Shown here one piece after another: positions 1-8,907 of a stretch of 64,000 nucleotides of DNA. Every line of letters begins with the position of its first letter. Position 1 is the stretch's first letter. A program made the translations under genes and the position numbers. The stretch spans positions 1,984,001-2,048,000 of the forward strand of contig NZ_JAUSZI010000002.1 in NCBI RefSeq assembly GCF_030817415.1, given 5' to 3'. The notes under the pieces are model-generated. The model searched no databases and was not told where the DNA came from. It saw nothing but the letters and a program-made list of their open reading frames with translations. The DNA comes from Streptomyces umbrinus. GTDB taxonomy: Bacteria > Actinomycetota > Actinomycetes > Streptomycetales > Streptomycetaceae.

Positions 1-1
1 G

Positions 2-1084
2 CTGGCGCAGATCCCTCCGCTGATCACGCCGGAGGAGACGTTCAGCGAGTACGCGTACTTCTCCTCCTTCTCGACCTCCTGGGTGGAGCACGCGCGCACG
101 TACGTCGCCGACGCCGCAGAGCGCCTTGCCCTCGGCCCCGACGCCTTCGTGGTCGAGGTCGCGAGCAACGACGGGTACCTGCTGAGGCATGTGGTGGACC
201 GCGGGATCCGCTGCCTCGGCATCGAGCCGTCGGTGAACGTGGGCGCCGCGGCGCGGGACGCGGGCGTGCCCACAGTCACGGAGTTCCTGTCCCCGGACAC
301 CGGCTCGGCCGTCCGCGCCGAGCACGGCCCGGCGGATCTGGTCGTGGCCAACAACGTGTACGCGCACATCCCCGACGTGGTCGGCTTCACCCAGGGGTTG
401 CGTGCCCTGGTCGCCGACGACGGCTGGGTCTCCATCGAGGTGCAGCACCTGCTGACCCTGATCGAGGAGAACCAGTACGACACGATCTACCACGAGCACT
501 TCCAGTACTACACGGTCGCGTCCGCGATCCGAGCCCTCGCGAGCGGTGGACTCACGCTCGTGGACGTCGAGTTGCTGCCCACGCACGGCGGCTCCGTCCG
601 GCTGTGGGCCCGGCCGGCCGAGGTGGCCGGCGAGCCGACGCAGCGGGTGGTCGACGCCCTGGACCGGGAGAAGGCCGCCGGGCTGCAGGAGTTGTCCGGG
701 TACACCGAGTTCTCCGCCCGGGTGGCCAAGGTGCGCCGGGACCTCCTGAAGTTCCTCATCGAGGCGGCCGAGCGCGGCGAGACGGTCGTCGGCTACGGCG
801 CCCCCGGCAAGGGCAACACCCTGCTCAACCACTGCGGCATCCGGCCCGACCTGCTCCCGTACACGGTCGACCGCAACCCCTACAAGCACGGCAGGTTCAC
901 TCCGGGCACCCGCATCCCGATCCTGTCGCCCGAGCAGATCGCCACCGACCGACCGGACTACGTCCTCGTCCTCCCGTGGAACCTGCGGGCCGAGCTGGTC
1001 GAGCAACTGTCCTTCGTGCACGACTGGGGCGGCCGGCTCGTCTTTCCGATCCCGGAACTGAGCATTGTCGAGGTCACGCCGTGA
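2..1084 (+). CDS. C-methyltransferase-like SAM-dependent methyltransferase, 5' end missing
   Basis: The reading frame is open from the first bases, so the gene starts left of the window; 360 residues are visible. They match the class I SAM methyltransferase family used for C-methylation of nucleotide-activated deoxysugars. The SAM-binding motif VVEVASNDGYLL is near visible residue 49, followed by LVVANNVYAHIPD, and the C-terminal half carries the GYGAPGKGNTLLN segment typical of the family's C-terminal domain. The N-terminal zinc-binding cysteines of the family would lie upstream and cannot be seen. A GTG at 83 could be mistaken for the start, but the conserved residues before it (ending FSTSWVEHA) argue against that. 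It is followed after 13 nt by a cytidylyltransferase, which suggests a CDP-linked methylated sugar. Family assignment is firm; substrate is inference. Confidence 0.85.
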   Translation: MAQIPPLITPEETFSEYAYFSSFSTSWVEHARTYVADAAERLALGPDAFVVEVASNDGYLLRHVVDRGIRCLGIEPSVNVGAAARDAGVPTVTEFLSPDTGSAVRAEHGPADLVVANNVYAHIPDVVGFTQGLRALVADDGWVSIEVQHLLTLIEENQYDTIYHEHFQYYTVASAIRALASGGLTLVDVELLPTHGGSVRLWARPAEVAGEPTQRVVDALDREKAAGLQELSGYTEFSARVAKVRRDLLKFLIEAAERGETVVGYGAPGKGNTLLNHCGIRPDLLPYTVDRNPYKHGRFTPGTRIPILSPEQIATDRPDYVLVLPWNLRAELVEQLSFVHDWGGRLVFPIPELSIVEVTP

Positions 1085-1097
1085 AGGAGATCGCAGC

Positions 1098-1907
1098 ATG
1101 AAGGTCGTTCTGTTCTGCGGCGGTTACGGGATGCGGATGCGCAGCGGTGCCGCAGACGACGTGCCCAAGCCGATGGCGATGGTCGGCCCCAGGCCGCTGA
1201 TCTGGCACGTCATGCGCTACTACGCGCACTACGGGCACCGGGAGTTCATCCTGTGCCTCGGATACGGGGCTCACCACATCAAGGACTTCTTCCTCAACTA
1301 CGAGGAGACGACGTCCAACGACTTCGTGCTGCGGGGCGGACGGACCGAGCTCCTTTCCACCGATATCTCGGACTGGACCATCACGTTCGCGCAGACCGGC
1401 ATCGAGTCGCCGATCGGGGAGCGGCTGCGCCGGGTGCGGCACCACCTGGACGGCGACGAGATGTTCCTCGCCAACTACGCGGACGTGCTCACCGACGCTC
1501 CGCTGCCGGAGATGATCGACCGGTTCGCCCGGCGCGACGCCGGTGCGTCGATGATGGTGGTGCCGCCGCAGTCGTCGTTCCACTGCGTGGAACTGGGTGA
1601 GGACGGCCTGGTGGGGGGCATCACCGCGGTGAGCGACATGCCGCTGTGGGAGAACGGCGGCTACTTCGTGCTCCGCCAGGAGATCTTCGACCACATACCG
1701 GAGAACGGTGACCTGGTCGCCGACGGATGCGCCCAACTCGCGAAGCACGGCCGGTTGGTGGCGCACCGGCACTACGGCTTCTGGAAGCCGACGGACACCG
1801 TGAAGGAGCGGGCCGCGCTCGACGACGCCTACGCCCGCGGCGACCGCCCGTGGGCCGTGTGGGAACGGGCCGGCGCGGGAGCGAACCCCGGGGTGAGGAC
1901 CGCGTGA
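1098..1907 (+). CDS. rfbF: glucose-1-phosphate cytidylyltransferase (RfbF-like)
   Basis: This is a 269-residue sugar-phosphate nucleotidyltransferase. It begins MKVVLFCGGYGMRMR, a variant of the G-G-x-G-T-R-L nucleotide-binding loop, followed by DVPKPMAMVG with the conserved PKPM. Overall it resembles glucose-1-phosphate cytidylyltransferases that make CDP-glucose, the first step to CDP-3,6-dideoxy or branched sugars in the cytoplasm. ATG 1098 is chosen because AAGGAG lies just before it at 1084-1089. Its stop overlaps the next start (GTGA), so the operon is translationally coupled. The methyltransferase upstream and epimerases downstream fit a CDP-sugar branch. The exact sugar phosphate used cannot be proven from sequence. 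Confidence 0.85.
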   Translation: MKVVLFCGGYGMRMRSGAADDVPKPMAMVGPRPLIWHVMRYYAHYGHREFILCLGYGAHHIKDFFLNYEETTSNDFVLRGGRTELLSTDISDWTITFAQTGIESPIGERLRRVRHHLDGDEMFLANYADVLTDAPLPEMIDRFARRDAGASMMVVPPQSSFHCVELGEDGLVGGITAVSDMPLWENGGYFVLRQEIFDHIPENGDLVADGCAQLAKHGRLVAHRHYGFWKPTDTVKERAALDDAYARGDRPWAVWERAGAGANPGVRTA

Positions 1908-2566
1908 TCCGGCTCGGTACCGGGCCTTTGGACCGGATCGTCGCGGTGGGCGCGCACTGCGACGACATCGCCATCGGCGCCGGCGGCACCCTGCTCACGC
2001 TGTGCCACGCACGGCCGGGCATCCGCATCGACGCCCTGGTGCTCTCCGGCGGCGGCAGCGACCGGGAGCAGGAGGAGCGGGCCGCGCTCGCCGCCTTCTG
2101 CCCGGGCGCCGACCTGCGGCTGACCGTGCTCAAGCTGGCGGACGGCCGGCTGCCGGCGCAGTGGGAGGAGGCCAAGGCCGCGGTCGAGGAGCTGCGTGCG
2201 GGGAGCGAGCCGGATCTCGTCCTGGCCCCGCGTACCGATGACGCGCACCAGGACCACCGCGGCCTGGCACAGCTGGTACCCACCGCATTCCGCGACCACC
2301 TGGCCCTCGGCTACGAGATCGTCAAGTGGGACGGCGATCTCGGCCGTCCGACGGCCTACCAGCCGCTGTCGCCGGAGATCGCCGAACAGAAGGTGCGGCT
2401 GCTGCAGGAGCACTACCCCTCGCAGCGGCACCGGCCCTGGTACGACCGGGAGGCATTCCTCGGCCTCGCACGGATCCGCGGCATCGAATGCCACGCGCGC
2501 TACGCCGAGGCGTTCGCCGTCACCAAACTCACTCTCGATCTGGGCACTTTCAATGTGGGGGAATGA
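1904..2566 (+). CDS. PIG-L family deacetylase
   Basis: The 220-residue protein has the LmbE/PIG-L signature. The first motif AHCDDIAIGAGG (residues 17-28) supplies the usual His and Asp zinc ligands, and PRTDDAHQDHRGL near residue 108 supplies the later histidines. Members remove N-acetyl groups from amino sugars, as in GlcNAc-PI or mycothiol precursors. The glutamate that normally follows AHxDD is not present (Ile here), a deviation worth noting. The GTG start at 1904 overlaps the previous stop by 4 nt. In this context it probably deacetylates a nucleotide- or lipid-linked amino sugar; that is inference. Confidence 0.8.
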   Translation: MIRLGTGPLDRIVAVGAHCDDIAIGAGGTLLTLCHARPGIRIDALVLSGGGSDREQEERAALAAFCPGADLRLTVLKLADGRLPAQWEEAKAAVEELRAGSEPDLVLAPRTDDAHQDHRGLAQLVPTAFRDHLALGYEIVKWDGDLGRPTAYQPLSPEIAEQKVRLLQEHYPSQRHRPWYDREAFLGLARIRGIECHARYAEAFAVTKLTLDLGTFNVGE

Positions 2567-2569
2567 ACC

Positions 2570-3595
2570 TTGCGCGTACTGCTGACCGGACACCAGGGCT
2601 ACCTGGGCACCGTGATGGCCCCGGTCCTCGCGGCCGCCGGGCACGAGGTCGTCGGTCTTGACGCCGGCCTGTTCGCCGACTGCGTCCTCGGCCCGCCGCC
2701 CGCGGACCCGCCGGGACCCCGGGTGGACCTGCGCGACGTGACGGCCGAACACGTGGCCGGGGTCGATGCCGTGATCCACCTGGCCGCGCTGTCCAACGAC
2801 CCGCTGGGGTCGCTGGCGCCGGAACTCACCTACGACATCAACCACCACGCCTCCGTGCGGCTGGCCCGGCTGGCCCGCGACGCCGGAGTGCGGCGCTTCC
2901 TGTACGCGTCGACCTGCTCCGTCTACGGCGCCTCCGGTGGAGAGGGTCTGGTGACCGAGGACGCCCCGCTGCGCCCGGTGACGCCGTACGCGGAGTCCAA
3001 GGTGCGGGTGGAGGACGACCTGCACGCGCTCGCGGACGGCGACTTCACCCCGGTGTTCATGCGCAACGCCACCGCCTTCGGCTACTCACCCAGGCTGCGC
3101 GCCGACATCGTGCTGAACAACCTGGTGGGCCACGCGCTGCTGTCCGGCGAGGTGTTGGTCCTCTCCGACGGCACCCCCTGGCGCCCGCTGGTGCACGCCG
3201 CCGACATCGCACGGGCCTTCGCGGCCGCGCTGACCGCGCCCCGGGAGGCGGTGCACGACCGGGCGTTCAACATCGGCAGTGAGACCAACAACGTGACGGT
3301 CGCCGAGATCGCCGAGCAGGTCGCCGAGGCGGTGTCCGGCGCGAAGGTGAGGATCACCGGGGAGAACGGCGCCGACCCGCGGTCGTACCGGGTGGACTTC
3401 TCCCGGTTCCGCGCCGCGATACCGGGCTTCGACTGCGAGTGGACGGTGAAGCGGGGCGCGCTCGAACTCGCCGACGCCTACCGGAAGTTCGGGCTGACCC
3501 GGGAGGACTTCGAGCAACGCTTCACCCGGCTGGCCGTGCTGCGCGCGGCGTCCGACGCAGGCGCCGTCGACGACACCCTGCGGTGGCGCCGATGA
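2570..3595 (+). CDS. NAD-dependent sugar epimerase/dehydratase (extended SDR)
   Basis: The 341-residue extended short-chain dehydrogenase starts with a TTG and the cofactor loop GHQGYLG in its first 20 residues. The catalytic pair appears as PYAESK (Tyr-x-x-x-Lys) near residue 143, preceded by the serine-bearing stretch YASTCSVYG. Such proteins epimerise, reduce or dehydrate nucleotide-sugars with tightly bound NAD. It lies 3 nt after the PIG-L gene and overlaps the DUF4910 gene by 4 nt. Most likely it acts on the CDP- or dTDP-sugar built by this operon. Epimerase versus reductase cannot be decided from sequence. Confidence 0.85.
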   Translation: MRVLLTGHQGYLGTVMAPVLAAAGHEVVGLDAGLFADCVLGPPPADPPGPRVDLRDVTAEHVAGVDAVIHLAALSNDPLGSLAPELTYDINHHASVRLARLARDAGVRRFLYASTCSVYGASGGEGLVTEDAPLRPVTPYAESKVRVEDDLHALADGDFTPVFMRNATAFGYSPRLRADIVLNNLVGHALLSGEVLVLSDGTPWRPLVHAADIARAFAAALTAPREAVHDRAFNIGSETNNVTVAEIAEQVAEAVSGAKVRITGENGADPRSYRVDFSRFRAAIPGFDCEWTVKRGALELADAYRKFGLTREDFEQRFTRLAVLRAASDAGAVDDTLRWRR

Positions 3596-4890
3596 CCGCG
3601 GCCGGCGAGCGGACGACGACCGGGGCCGGAGAACAGATGCACGCGCTGGTGGAGCGGCTGTACCCACTGTGCCGGAGCATCACCGGCGACGGTGTGCGCG
3701 CCACCCTGGACATCGTCGGCGAGTACGTCCCGCTGCAGGTGCACGAGGTCCCGACCGGGACGCAGGTGCTCGACTGGACGGTGCCACAGGAGTGGAACAT
3801 CCGGGACGCGTACGTCGCCGACGCCTCGGGCCACCGGGTCGTCGACTTCGCCGCGTCCAGCCTGCACGTACTCGGCTACAGCGTGCCGGTGTCGGCGACC
3901 ATGCCGCTGACCGAGCTCCGCGCGCGCCTGCACACCCTGCCGGACCACCCGGCCTGGGTGCCGTACCGCACCAGCTACTACGAGCCGAAATGGGGATTCT
4001 GCCTGGCCCAGGAAACCTTGGACGCGCTGCCGGACGGCGAGTACGAGGTGTGCATCGACTCCACACTCGCCGACGGCCACCTCACCTACGCCGAGCACGT
4101 GGTACCCGGGCAGGTCCAGGACGAGGTGATCGTCTCCTGCCACGTCTGCCACCCGTCACTGGCCAACGACAACCTGGCCGGCATCGCCGTGGCGACGTTC
4201 CTGGCCCGGGCACTGGCGGAGACGACTCCGTACTACACCTACCGGTTCATCTTCGCGCCGGGCACCATCGGGGCGATCACCTGGCTGGCCCGCAACGCGG
4301 AGCGGGTGGAACGGGTCAAGCACGGCCTTGTGCTGGCCTGCGCGGGCGACGCGGGCCAACTGACGTACAAGCAGAGCAGGCGTGGCGACGCGGAGATCGA
4401 CCGGGTGATGCGGCACGTGCTGACCGCCTCCGAACGCCCGCACCACATCACCGAGTTCACTCCCTACGGCTACGACGAGCGGCAGTACTGCTCGCCCGGG
4501 TTCGATCTGGGCGTGGGCTCGCTCAGCCGGACCCCGTACGCCGGCTACCCCGAGTACCACACCTCGGCGGACAACCCGGACTTCGTCTCCCCGGAGGCGA
4601 TGGCGGACACGCTCGCCGTCTGCCGCGAGGCGTTCGCCGTCCTCGACCGCAACCGGCAGTACGTCAACCTCAGCCCCTACGGCGAGCCGCAGTTGGGCCG
4701 GCGTGGGCTGTACGACTCGCTCGGCGGCCGCAGCGACGCGAAGCAGGCCCAGATGGCCATGCTCTGGGTACTCAGCCTCTCCGAGGGCGAGCACAGTCTG
4801 CTGGACGTCGCCGAGCGGTCCGGGCTGCCGTTCAGCACCGTCGCCGCCGCGGCCGATGCCCTGCACGACGCCGGGCTGATCAAGGCGTGA
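3592..4890 (+). CDS. DUF4910 aminopeptidase-like protein with C-terminal winged helix
   Basis: The 432-residue protein belongs to the DUF4910/DUF2172 family, distant relatives of M28 zinc aminopeptidases often found in polysaccharide loci. A metal-binding segment SCHVCHPSLANDNLAG (residues 182-197) provides His184, His187 and Asp193, the arrangement seen in M28 enzymes. Near residue 325 PEYHTSADN contributes a further His and Asp. The last ~65 residues read as a winged-helix-like domain with LLDVAERSGLPFSTVAAAADAL. There is no signal peptide, so it acts in the cytoplasm. ATG 3592 overlaps the previous stop (ATGA). The substrate is unknown; an amide on an amino sugar is a plausible inference given the neighbouring PIG-L deacetylase and aminotransferase. 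Confidence 0.75.
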   Translation: MTAAGERTTTGAGEQMHALVERLYPLCRSITGDGVRATLDIVGEYVPLQVHEVPTGTQVLDWTVPQEWNIRDAYVADASGHRVVDFAASSLHVLGYSVPVSATMPLTELRARLHTLPDHPAWVPYRTSYYEPKWGFCLAQETLDALPDGEYEVCIDSTLADGHLTYAEHVVPGQVQDEVIVSCHVCHPSLANDNLAGIAVATFLARALAETTPYYTYRFIFAPGTIGAITWLARNAERVERVKHGLVLACAGDAGQLTYKQSRRGDAEIDRVMRHVLTASERPHHITEFTPYGYDERQYCSPGFDLGVGSLSRTPYAGYPEYHTSADNPDFVSPEAMADTLAVCREAFAVLDRNRQYVNLSPYGEPQLGRRGLYDSLGGRSDAKQAQMAMLWVLSLSEGEHSLLDVAERSGLPFSTVAAAADALHDAGLIKA

Positions 4891-4895
4891 CACCG

Positions 4896-6170
4896 ATGAC
4901 CGCCGAGGGGGAGAAGCGGACCGCCAAGCGGGCCATGGTCGGGCGGCTGTCCTGGGGACTGGCCGACCAGGCGGCCTCCAGCATGACCAACTTCGCGGTG
5001 GGGATCTACGTGGCACGCTCGCTGGGGCTGACCGCGTTCGGCGTGTTCAGCCTGGCCTGGCTGACCTACGGTGTGGTGCTCAACGTCTCCCGCGGGCTGG
5101 CCACCGACCCGCTCGTGGTGCGCTTCAGCGGTGTGCCGGCCGCGTCGTGGCGCGCGGCGGCGGTCCGGTCGTCGGGTGCCGCGCTCGGCATCGGTGCCGC
5201 TCTCGGCGTGGTGTGCCTGCTCGTCGGTCTCGGCCTCGGCGGCCGCGTCGGGCCCGCGTTCGTCTGCCTCGGCGTCGTACTGCCGGCGCTGTTGCTGCAG
5301 GACGCCTGGCGGTTCGCGTTCTTCGCCGCCGGCAGCGGGCGGAAGGCGTTCGCCAACGACGTCGTGTGGGGTGTCGCGCTCGTCCCGGCCATGGTGGTGG
5401 CGGCCCACGTGGGCACCGTGGCAGCTTTCCTGCTCGCCTGGGGCGCGTCCGCCGCGGTGGCCGCGGGCTACGGCTGCCTCCAGTCCGGCATCCGGCCCCG
5501 GATGACCGGGGCGCGCGGGTGGCTTCGCGAGCAGCGCGACCTCGGCTACCGGTACCTGGTCGAGAACGTCAGCCTCAGCGGCGCGAGCCAACTGCGGGCG
5601 TACGGGCTCGGCGTGATCGTCGGCGTCGGCGCGGTGGGCGCGGTCCGGGGCGCGGAACTCCTCCTCGGCCCGTTCCTCGCCCTGCTGATGGGTCTTTCGC
5701 TGGTCACCGTCGCGGAGGCGGCACGCGTGCTGCGGCAGGCTCCGCACCGACTGAGCAGATTCTGCCTCTTCCTCGGCGGCGGACAGGCCGCCGCCGCGCT
5801 GCTCTGGGGCGCGGCACTGCTGCTGATGCCGGACCGGGCGGGCGAGTTCGTGCTCGGTGACGTCTGGAACTCCGCCTCGGAGCTCATCGTGCCGGCCACG
5901 CTCGGTGTCGCGGGCGCCGGACTCGGCAGCGGCGCGGCGGCCGGGCTGCGCGCTCTCGCCGCGGCAAGGCGCAGCCTGCGCTGCCAGCTGTTCGCCTCCG
6001 CCTGCTACGTCGGCGGCGGGCTCGGCGGTGCCGCCGTGGCCGGCACGGTCGGCTCGGCCTGGGGTGTGGCCGCCGCGACCGTCTGCGCCTCGGCCGTGTG
6101 GTGGCTGCAACTGCGGTCCGCCCTGCACGAGCGCCACCACCACTCCATTCCCGAAGTGAGGACTTCATGA
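4896..6170 (+). CDS. polysaccharide flippase-like multi-pass membrane protein
   Basis: The 424-residue protein is hydrophobic throughout, with about 12 candidate membrane segments. It opens with a short basic cytoplasmic stretch and then GLADQAASSMTNFAVGIYVARSLG, the typical start of Wzx-type and MATE/MVF-fold O-antigen flippases. It probably moves a lipid-linked glycan made by this cluster across the plasma membrane. ATG 4896 is preferred over GTG 4887, which overlaps the upstream stop but has no spaced ribosome-binding site; AAGG at 4882 is correctly placed for 4896. Its stop overlaps the glycosyltransferase start. Family is clear in outline, cargo unknown. Confidence 0.75.
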   Translation: MTAEGEKRTAKRAMVGRLSWGLADQAASSMTNFAVGIYVARSLGLTAFGVFSLAWLTYGVVLNVSRGLATDPLVVRFSGVPAASWRAAAVRSSGAALGIGAALGVVCLLVGLGLGGRVGPAFVCLGVVLPALLLQDAWRFAFFAAGSGRKAFANDVVWGVALVPAMVVAAHVGTVAAFLLAWGASAAVAAGYGCLQSGIRPRMTGARGWLREQRDLGYRYLVENVSLSGASQLRAYGLGVIVGVGAVGAVRGAELLLGPFLALLMGLSLVTVAEAARVLRQAPHRLSRFCLFLGGGQAAAALLWGAALLLMPDRAGEFVLGDVWNSASELIVPATLGVAGAGLGSGAAAGLRALAAARRSLRCQLFASACYVGGGLGGAAVAGTVGSAWGVAAATVCASAVWWLQLRSALHERHHHSIPEVRTS

Positions 6171-7114
6171 CCGCCCAACCCAGGCTGAGCATCGGCCTGC
6201 CCGTGTACAACGGCGAGGAGTACCTGGCCGAGGCGCTCGACGCCCTGCTCGGCCAGACCTACGAGGACTTCGAGCTGGTCATCTCCGACAACGCCTCGAC
6301 CGACGGAACCCGGGACATCTGCGACCGGTACGCCGCGAAGGACTCGCGTATCCGGTACATCCGGCTGCCCCGGAACATAGGCGCCGCACCGAACCACAAC
6401 TACGTGTTCACCGAGTGCCGCGGCGAGTTGTTCAAGTGGGCCTCGCACGACGACCTGTACGCCCGCGACCTGCTGCGGCGCTGCGTGGAGGCGCTGGACG
6501 AGCGGCCGGACGTGATCCTCGCGCACTCCGGCCAGGCGGTCATCGACGGCGACGGCCGGGTGAAGGTCCCGTACGAGTACGGGCTGGCCACCGACTCGCC
6601 CCACGCGCCGGAGCGCTTCCGCAGTCTGCTGTTCGAGCCCGGTGGCGACGACTTCTACGGTGTGATGCGGGCCGACGTGCTGCGCCGGGTGAAGCCGCAC
6701 GACAGCTACCACCACGCGGATCGCACGTTCGTCGCCGAGATCACCCTGCACGGGCCGTTCCACCAGGTGCCGGAGCTGCTGTACTTCCGCCGCGACCACC
6801 CCACCCGCGCCGAGCGGGCGAACCCGGGCAAACGCTCCCGGTGCGTCAACCTGGACCCGCGCCGGGCGGGCCCGCTGCACCCGACGCCCCGGCTGCTCGC
6901 CGAGTACGTCTGGGGCTTCGTCTCGGCGATCCGGCGGGCCCCGTTGTCCCCGGCCGACCGGCGCGCCTGCTACCGCCACCTGGCCTCGTGGATGACCAGC
7001 CGGGTCCGGCCGGGTGCCGGCGAGCGGGTCGAGGACCGCGCCCCGGTCGACCCGGGCCGGCTCACCGTCTCCGTCGACGCCCTCGTCGCCGGACGTGAAG
7101 GGAGGCAGGCATGA
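6167..7114 (+). CDS. glycosyltransferase family 2
   Basis: This 315-residue GT-A glycosyltransferase starts RLSIGLPVYNGEEYLAEALD, then ISDNASTDGT, the standard nucleotide-sugar binding region. The metal-binding DXD equivalent is ASHDDLYA near residue 97. It lacks membrane segments and would work at the inner face of the membrane on a lipid-linked acceptor. The ATG overlaps the flippase stop (ATGA), and the gene itself overlaps the pyruvyltransferase gene by 4 nt, so it belongs firmly to the operon. Donor sugar cannot be read from sequence. Confidence 0.88.
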   Translation: MTAQPRLSIGLPVYNGEEYLAEALDALLGQTYEDFELVISDNASTDGTRDICDRYAAKDSRIRYIRLPRNIGAAPNHNYVFTECRGELFKWASHDDLYARDLLRRCVEALDERPDVILAHSGQAVIDGDGRVKVPYEYGLATDSPHAPERFRSLLFEPGGDDFYGVMRADVLRRVKPHDSYHHADRTFVAEITLHGPFHQVPELLYFRRDHPTRAERANPGKRSRCVNLDPRRAGPLHPTPRLLAEYVWGFVSAIRRAPLSPADRRACYRHLASWMTSRVRPGAGERVEDRAPVDPGRLTVSVDALVAGREGRQA

Positions 7115-8352
7115 CACCCGCGAACCGAACCCCGGTGCGCGTCGGGGTGTTCGGCCTGCTCGGCTCCGGCAACCTCGGCAACGACGGGTCACTGGAGGCC
7201 GTACTCGGGTACCTCCGCGCCGAGCACCCGGACGCGGTGGTGGACGCGCTGTGCGGCGGACCTGAGGCCGTGACGACCCGGTTCGGGATCCCCGCGACGC
7301 GGCTGCACTGGAACCGCGGGGAGTACCGGACGGCGTCGCGGGCGGCCTCGATCGCGGCGAAGGGTCTGGGGAAACTCGTCGACGTCTTCCGCACTGCCGC
7401 CTGGGTGCGCCGGCACGACGTGGCGATCGTGCCGGGCATGGGCGTCCTGGAGGCCACGCTGCCGCTGCGGCCGTGGGGCTTCCCGTACTCGTTGTTCCTG
7501 CTCTGCGCGAGCGGCCGGCTGTTCGGCACCCGGGTCGCACTGGTCGGTGTCGGCGCCGCCCCGATCGGCAACCGGCCCACCCGGGCCCTGGTGCGCTGGT
7601 CGGCGCGGCTGGCCGGCTACCGGTCGTACCGGGACGGCCTGTCCCGCGACGCGATGCGGGCGATGGGCGTGGACACCGCGCGCGACGAGGTCTACCCGGA
7701 CCTCGCCTTCGCCCTGCCGGCGCCGCCGGCGAGCGGACCCGACAAGCTCTCAGCTCCGCCGGGCCCGGTCTGCGTCGGTGTCATGGACTTCCACGGCGGC
7801 GACGACGACCGCGCACGGGCCGAGGAGATCCACCGGCGCTACCTCGACGGGACAACTCGCTTCGTCCGCGCGCTGGTCGAGGACGGCAGGCCGGTCCGGC
7901 TGCTCACCGGCGACGAGTGCGACCGGCAGGTGGTCGACGCGATCCTCGACGCGGTGGACTCGCCGCTGGTCACCGCTGCCGAGGCGGCCTCGCTCGCCGA
8001 CCTGATGAAGGAGATGGCGGCTGCCCACACCGTGGTCGCCACCCGCTACCACAACCTGGTCTGCGCGCTGAAGGTCGGCACGCCGACACTCGCACTCAGC
8101 TATGCGGCGAAGAGCGACGCGCTCATGGATCGGATGGGCCTTGCCGTCTACTGCCACCCGGCTCGCGAGGTCGACGCCGACCGGCTGCTCGAACAGTTCC
8201 GGGCGCTGGAGGAGCGATCGGCGGAGCTGCGGCGGACCCTCGCCGAGCGGAACCTGGTCGCCGCCCGGCAACTCGAGGACCAATTCACCGCCTTGACCGC
8301 GGCCCTGTTCCCGGCGGCCGACCACGCCCACACCTTGAGGGAGGCCAGATGA
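7111..8352 (+). CDS. polysaccharide pyruvyl transferase family protein
   Basis: The 413-residue protein has the pyruvyltransferase/CsaB-like architecture. It begins RVGVFGLLGSGNLGNDGSLEA, the glycine- and asparagine-rich N-terminal loop of the family. Near residue 310 it has VVATRYHNLVCALKVGTPTLALSY, the family's R-x-H signature for phosphoenolpyruvate binding. Members add ketal pyruvate to cell-surface sugars. The ATG at 7111 overlaps the preceding stop and the protein ends over the next start. A negatively charged pyruvylated glycan is the inferred product of the locus. Confidence 0.85.
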   Translation: MTPANRTPVRVGVFGLLGSGNLGNDGSLEAVLGYLRAEHPDAVVDALCGGPEAVTTRFGIPATRLHWNRGEYRTASRAASIAAKGLGKLVDVFRTAAWVRRHDVAIVPGMGVLEATLPLRPWGFPYSLFLLCASGRLFGTRVALVGVGAAPIGNRPTRALVRWSARLAGYRSYRDGLSRDAMRAMGVDTARDEVYPDLAFALPAPPASGPDKLSAPPGPVCVGVMDFHGGDDDRARAEEIHRRYLDGTTRFVRALVEDGRPVRLLTGDECDRQVVDAILDAVDSPLVTAAEAASLADLMKEMAAAHTVVATRYHNLVCALKVGTPTLALSYAAKSDALMDRMGLAVYCHPAREVDADRLLEQFRALEERSAELRRTLAERNLVAARQLEDQFTALTAALFPAADHAHTLREAR

Positions 8353-8900
8353 AGGCAACCGAAGTGCCGGCGATCGACGGCGCGTACCTGTTCGAGCCGA
8401 CGCCGTACTCCGACGAGCGCGGCTTCTTCTGCCGCACCTTCGACGCCGACGTGGTCCGCTCGGTGGGCCTCGATCCGGACGCCTTCGTCCAGGACAGCCT
8501 GTCCCGCTCGGTCCGGGGCGTGCTGCGCGGCCTGCACCTGCGCTCCGGCGCGGGCGAGGCCAAGCTGGTGCGCTGCTCGTACGGACGGATCTTCGACGTC
8601 GTCGTCGACCTGCGGACGGACTCACCGACGTACCGCAACGTGGCAACCTTCGAGCTGTCCGGCGAGACGCAGACGACCCTCTACATCCCGGCGGGCTGCG
8701 CCCACGGATTCCAGGCCCTGACCGAGACCGCCGACACCTCGTACCGGATCGACCGCCCGCACGATCCGGCCGAGGACGTGACGATCGCCTTCGACGACCC
8801 GGAGCTCGCCGTCCCCTGGCCGCTCCCGCCCGCCTCGATGTCCCAGCGGGACCGGGAGGCGCCGAGCCTCGCCGAGGTCCTGAAGCAGAAGGAGAGCTGA
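8349..8900 (+). CDS. rfbC: dTDP-4-dehydrorhamnose 3,5-epimerase-like (RmlC) protein
   Basis: The 183-residue cupin-fold enzyme matches RmlC in length and motifs. The motifs are SDERGFFCRTF near residue 20, VRGVLRGLHLR near residue 57 with the catalytic His, and YIPAGCAHGFQALT near residue 115. RmlC family members epimerise nucleotide-linked 4-keto-6-deoxyhexoses at C3 and/or C5. Here it probably follows a dehydratase encoded left of the window. It overlaps the pyruvyltransferase gene by 4 nt. Whether one or both carbons are epimerised, and whether the carrier is CDP or dTDP, is not visible. Confidence 0.87.
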   Translation: MKATEVPAIDGAYLFEPTPYSDERGFFCRTFDADVVRSVGLDPDAFVQDSLSRSVRGVLRGLHLRSGAGEAKLVRCSYGRIFDVVVDLRTDSPTYRNVATFELSGETQTTLYIPAGCAHGFQALTETADTSYRIDRPHDPAEDVTIAFDDPELAVPWPLPPASMSQRDREAPSLAEVLKQKES

Positions 8901-8907
8901 AGTCACC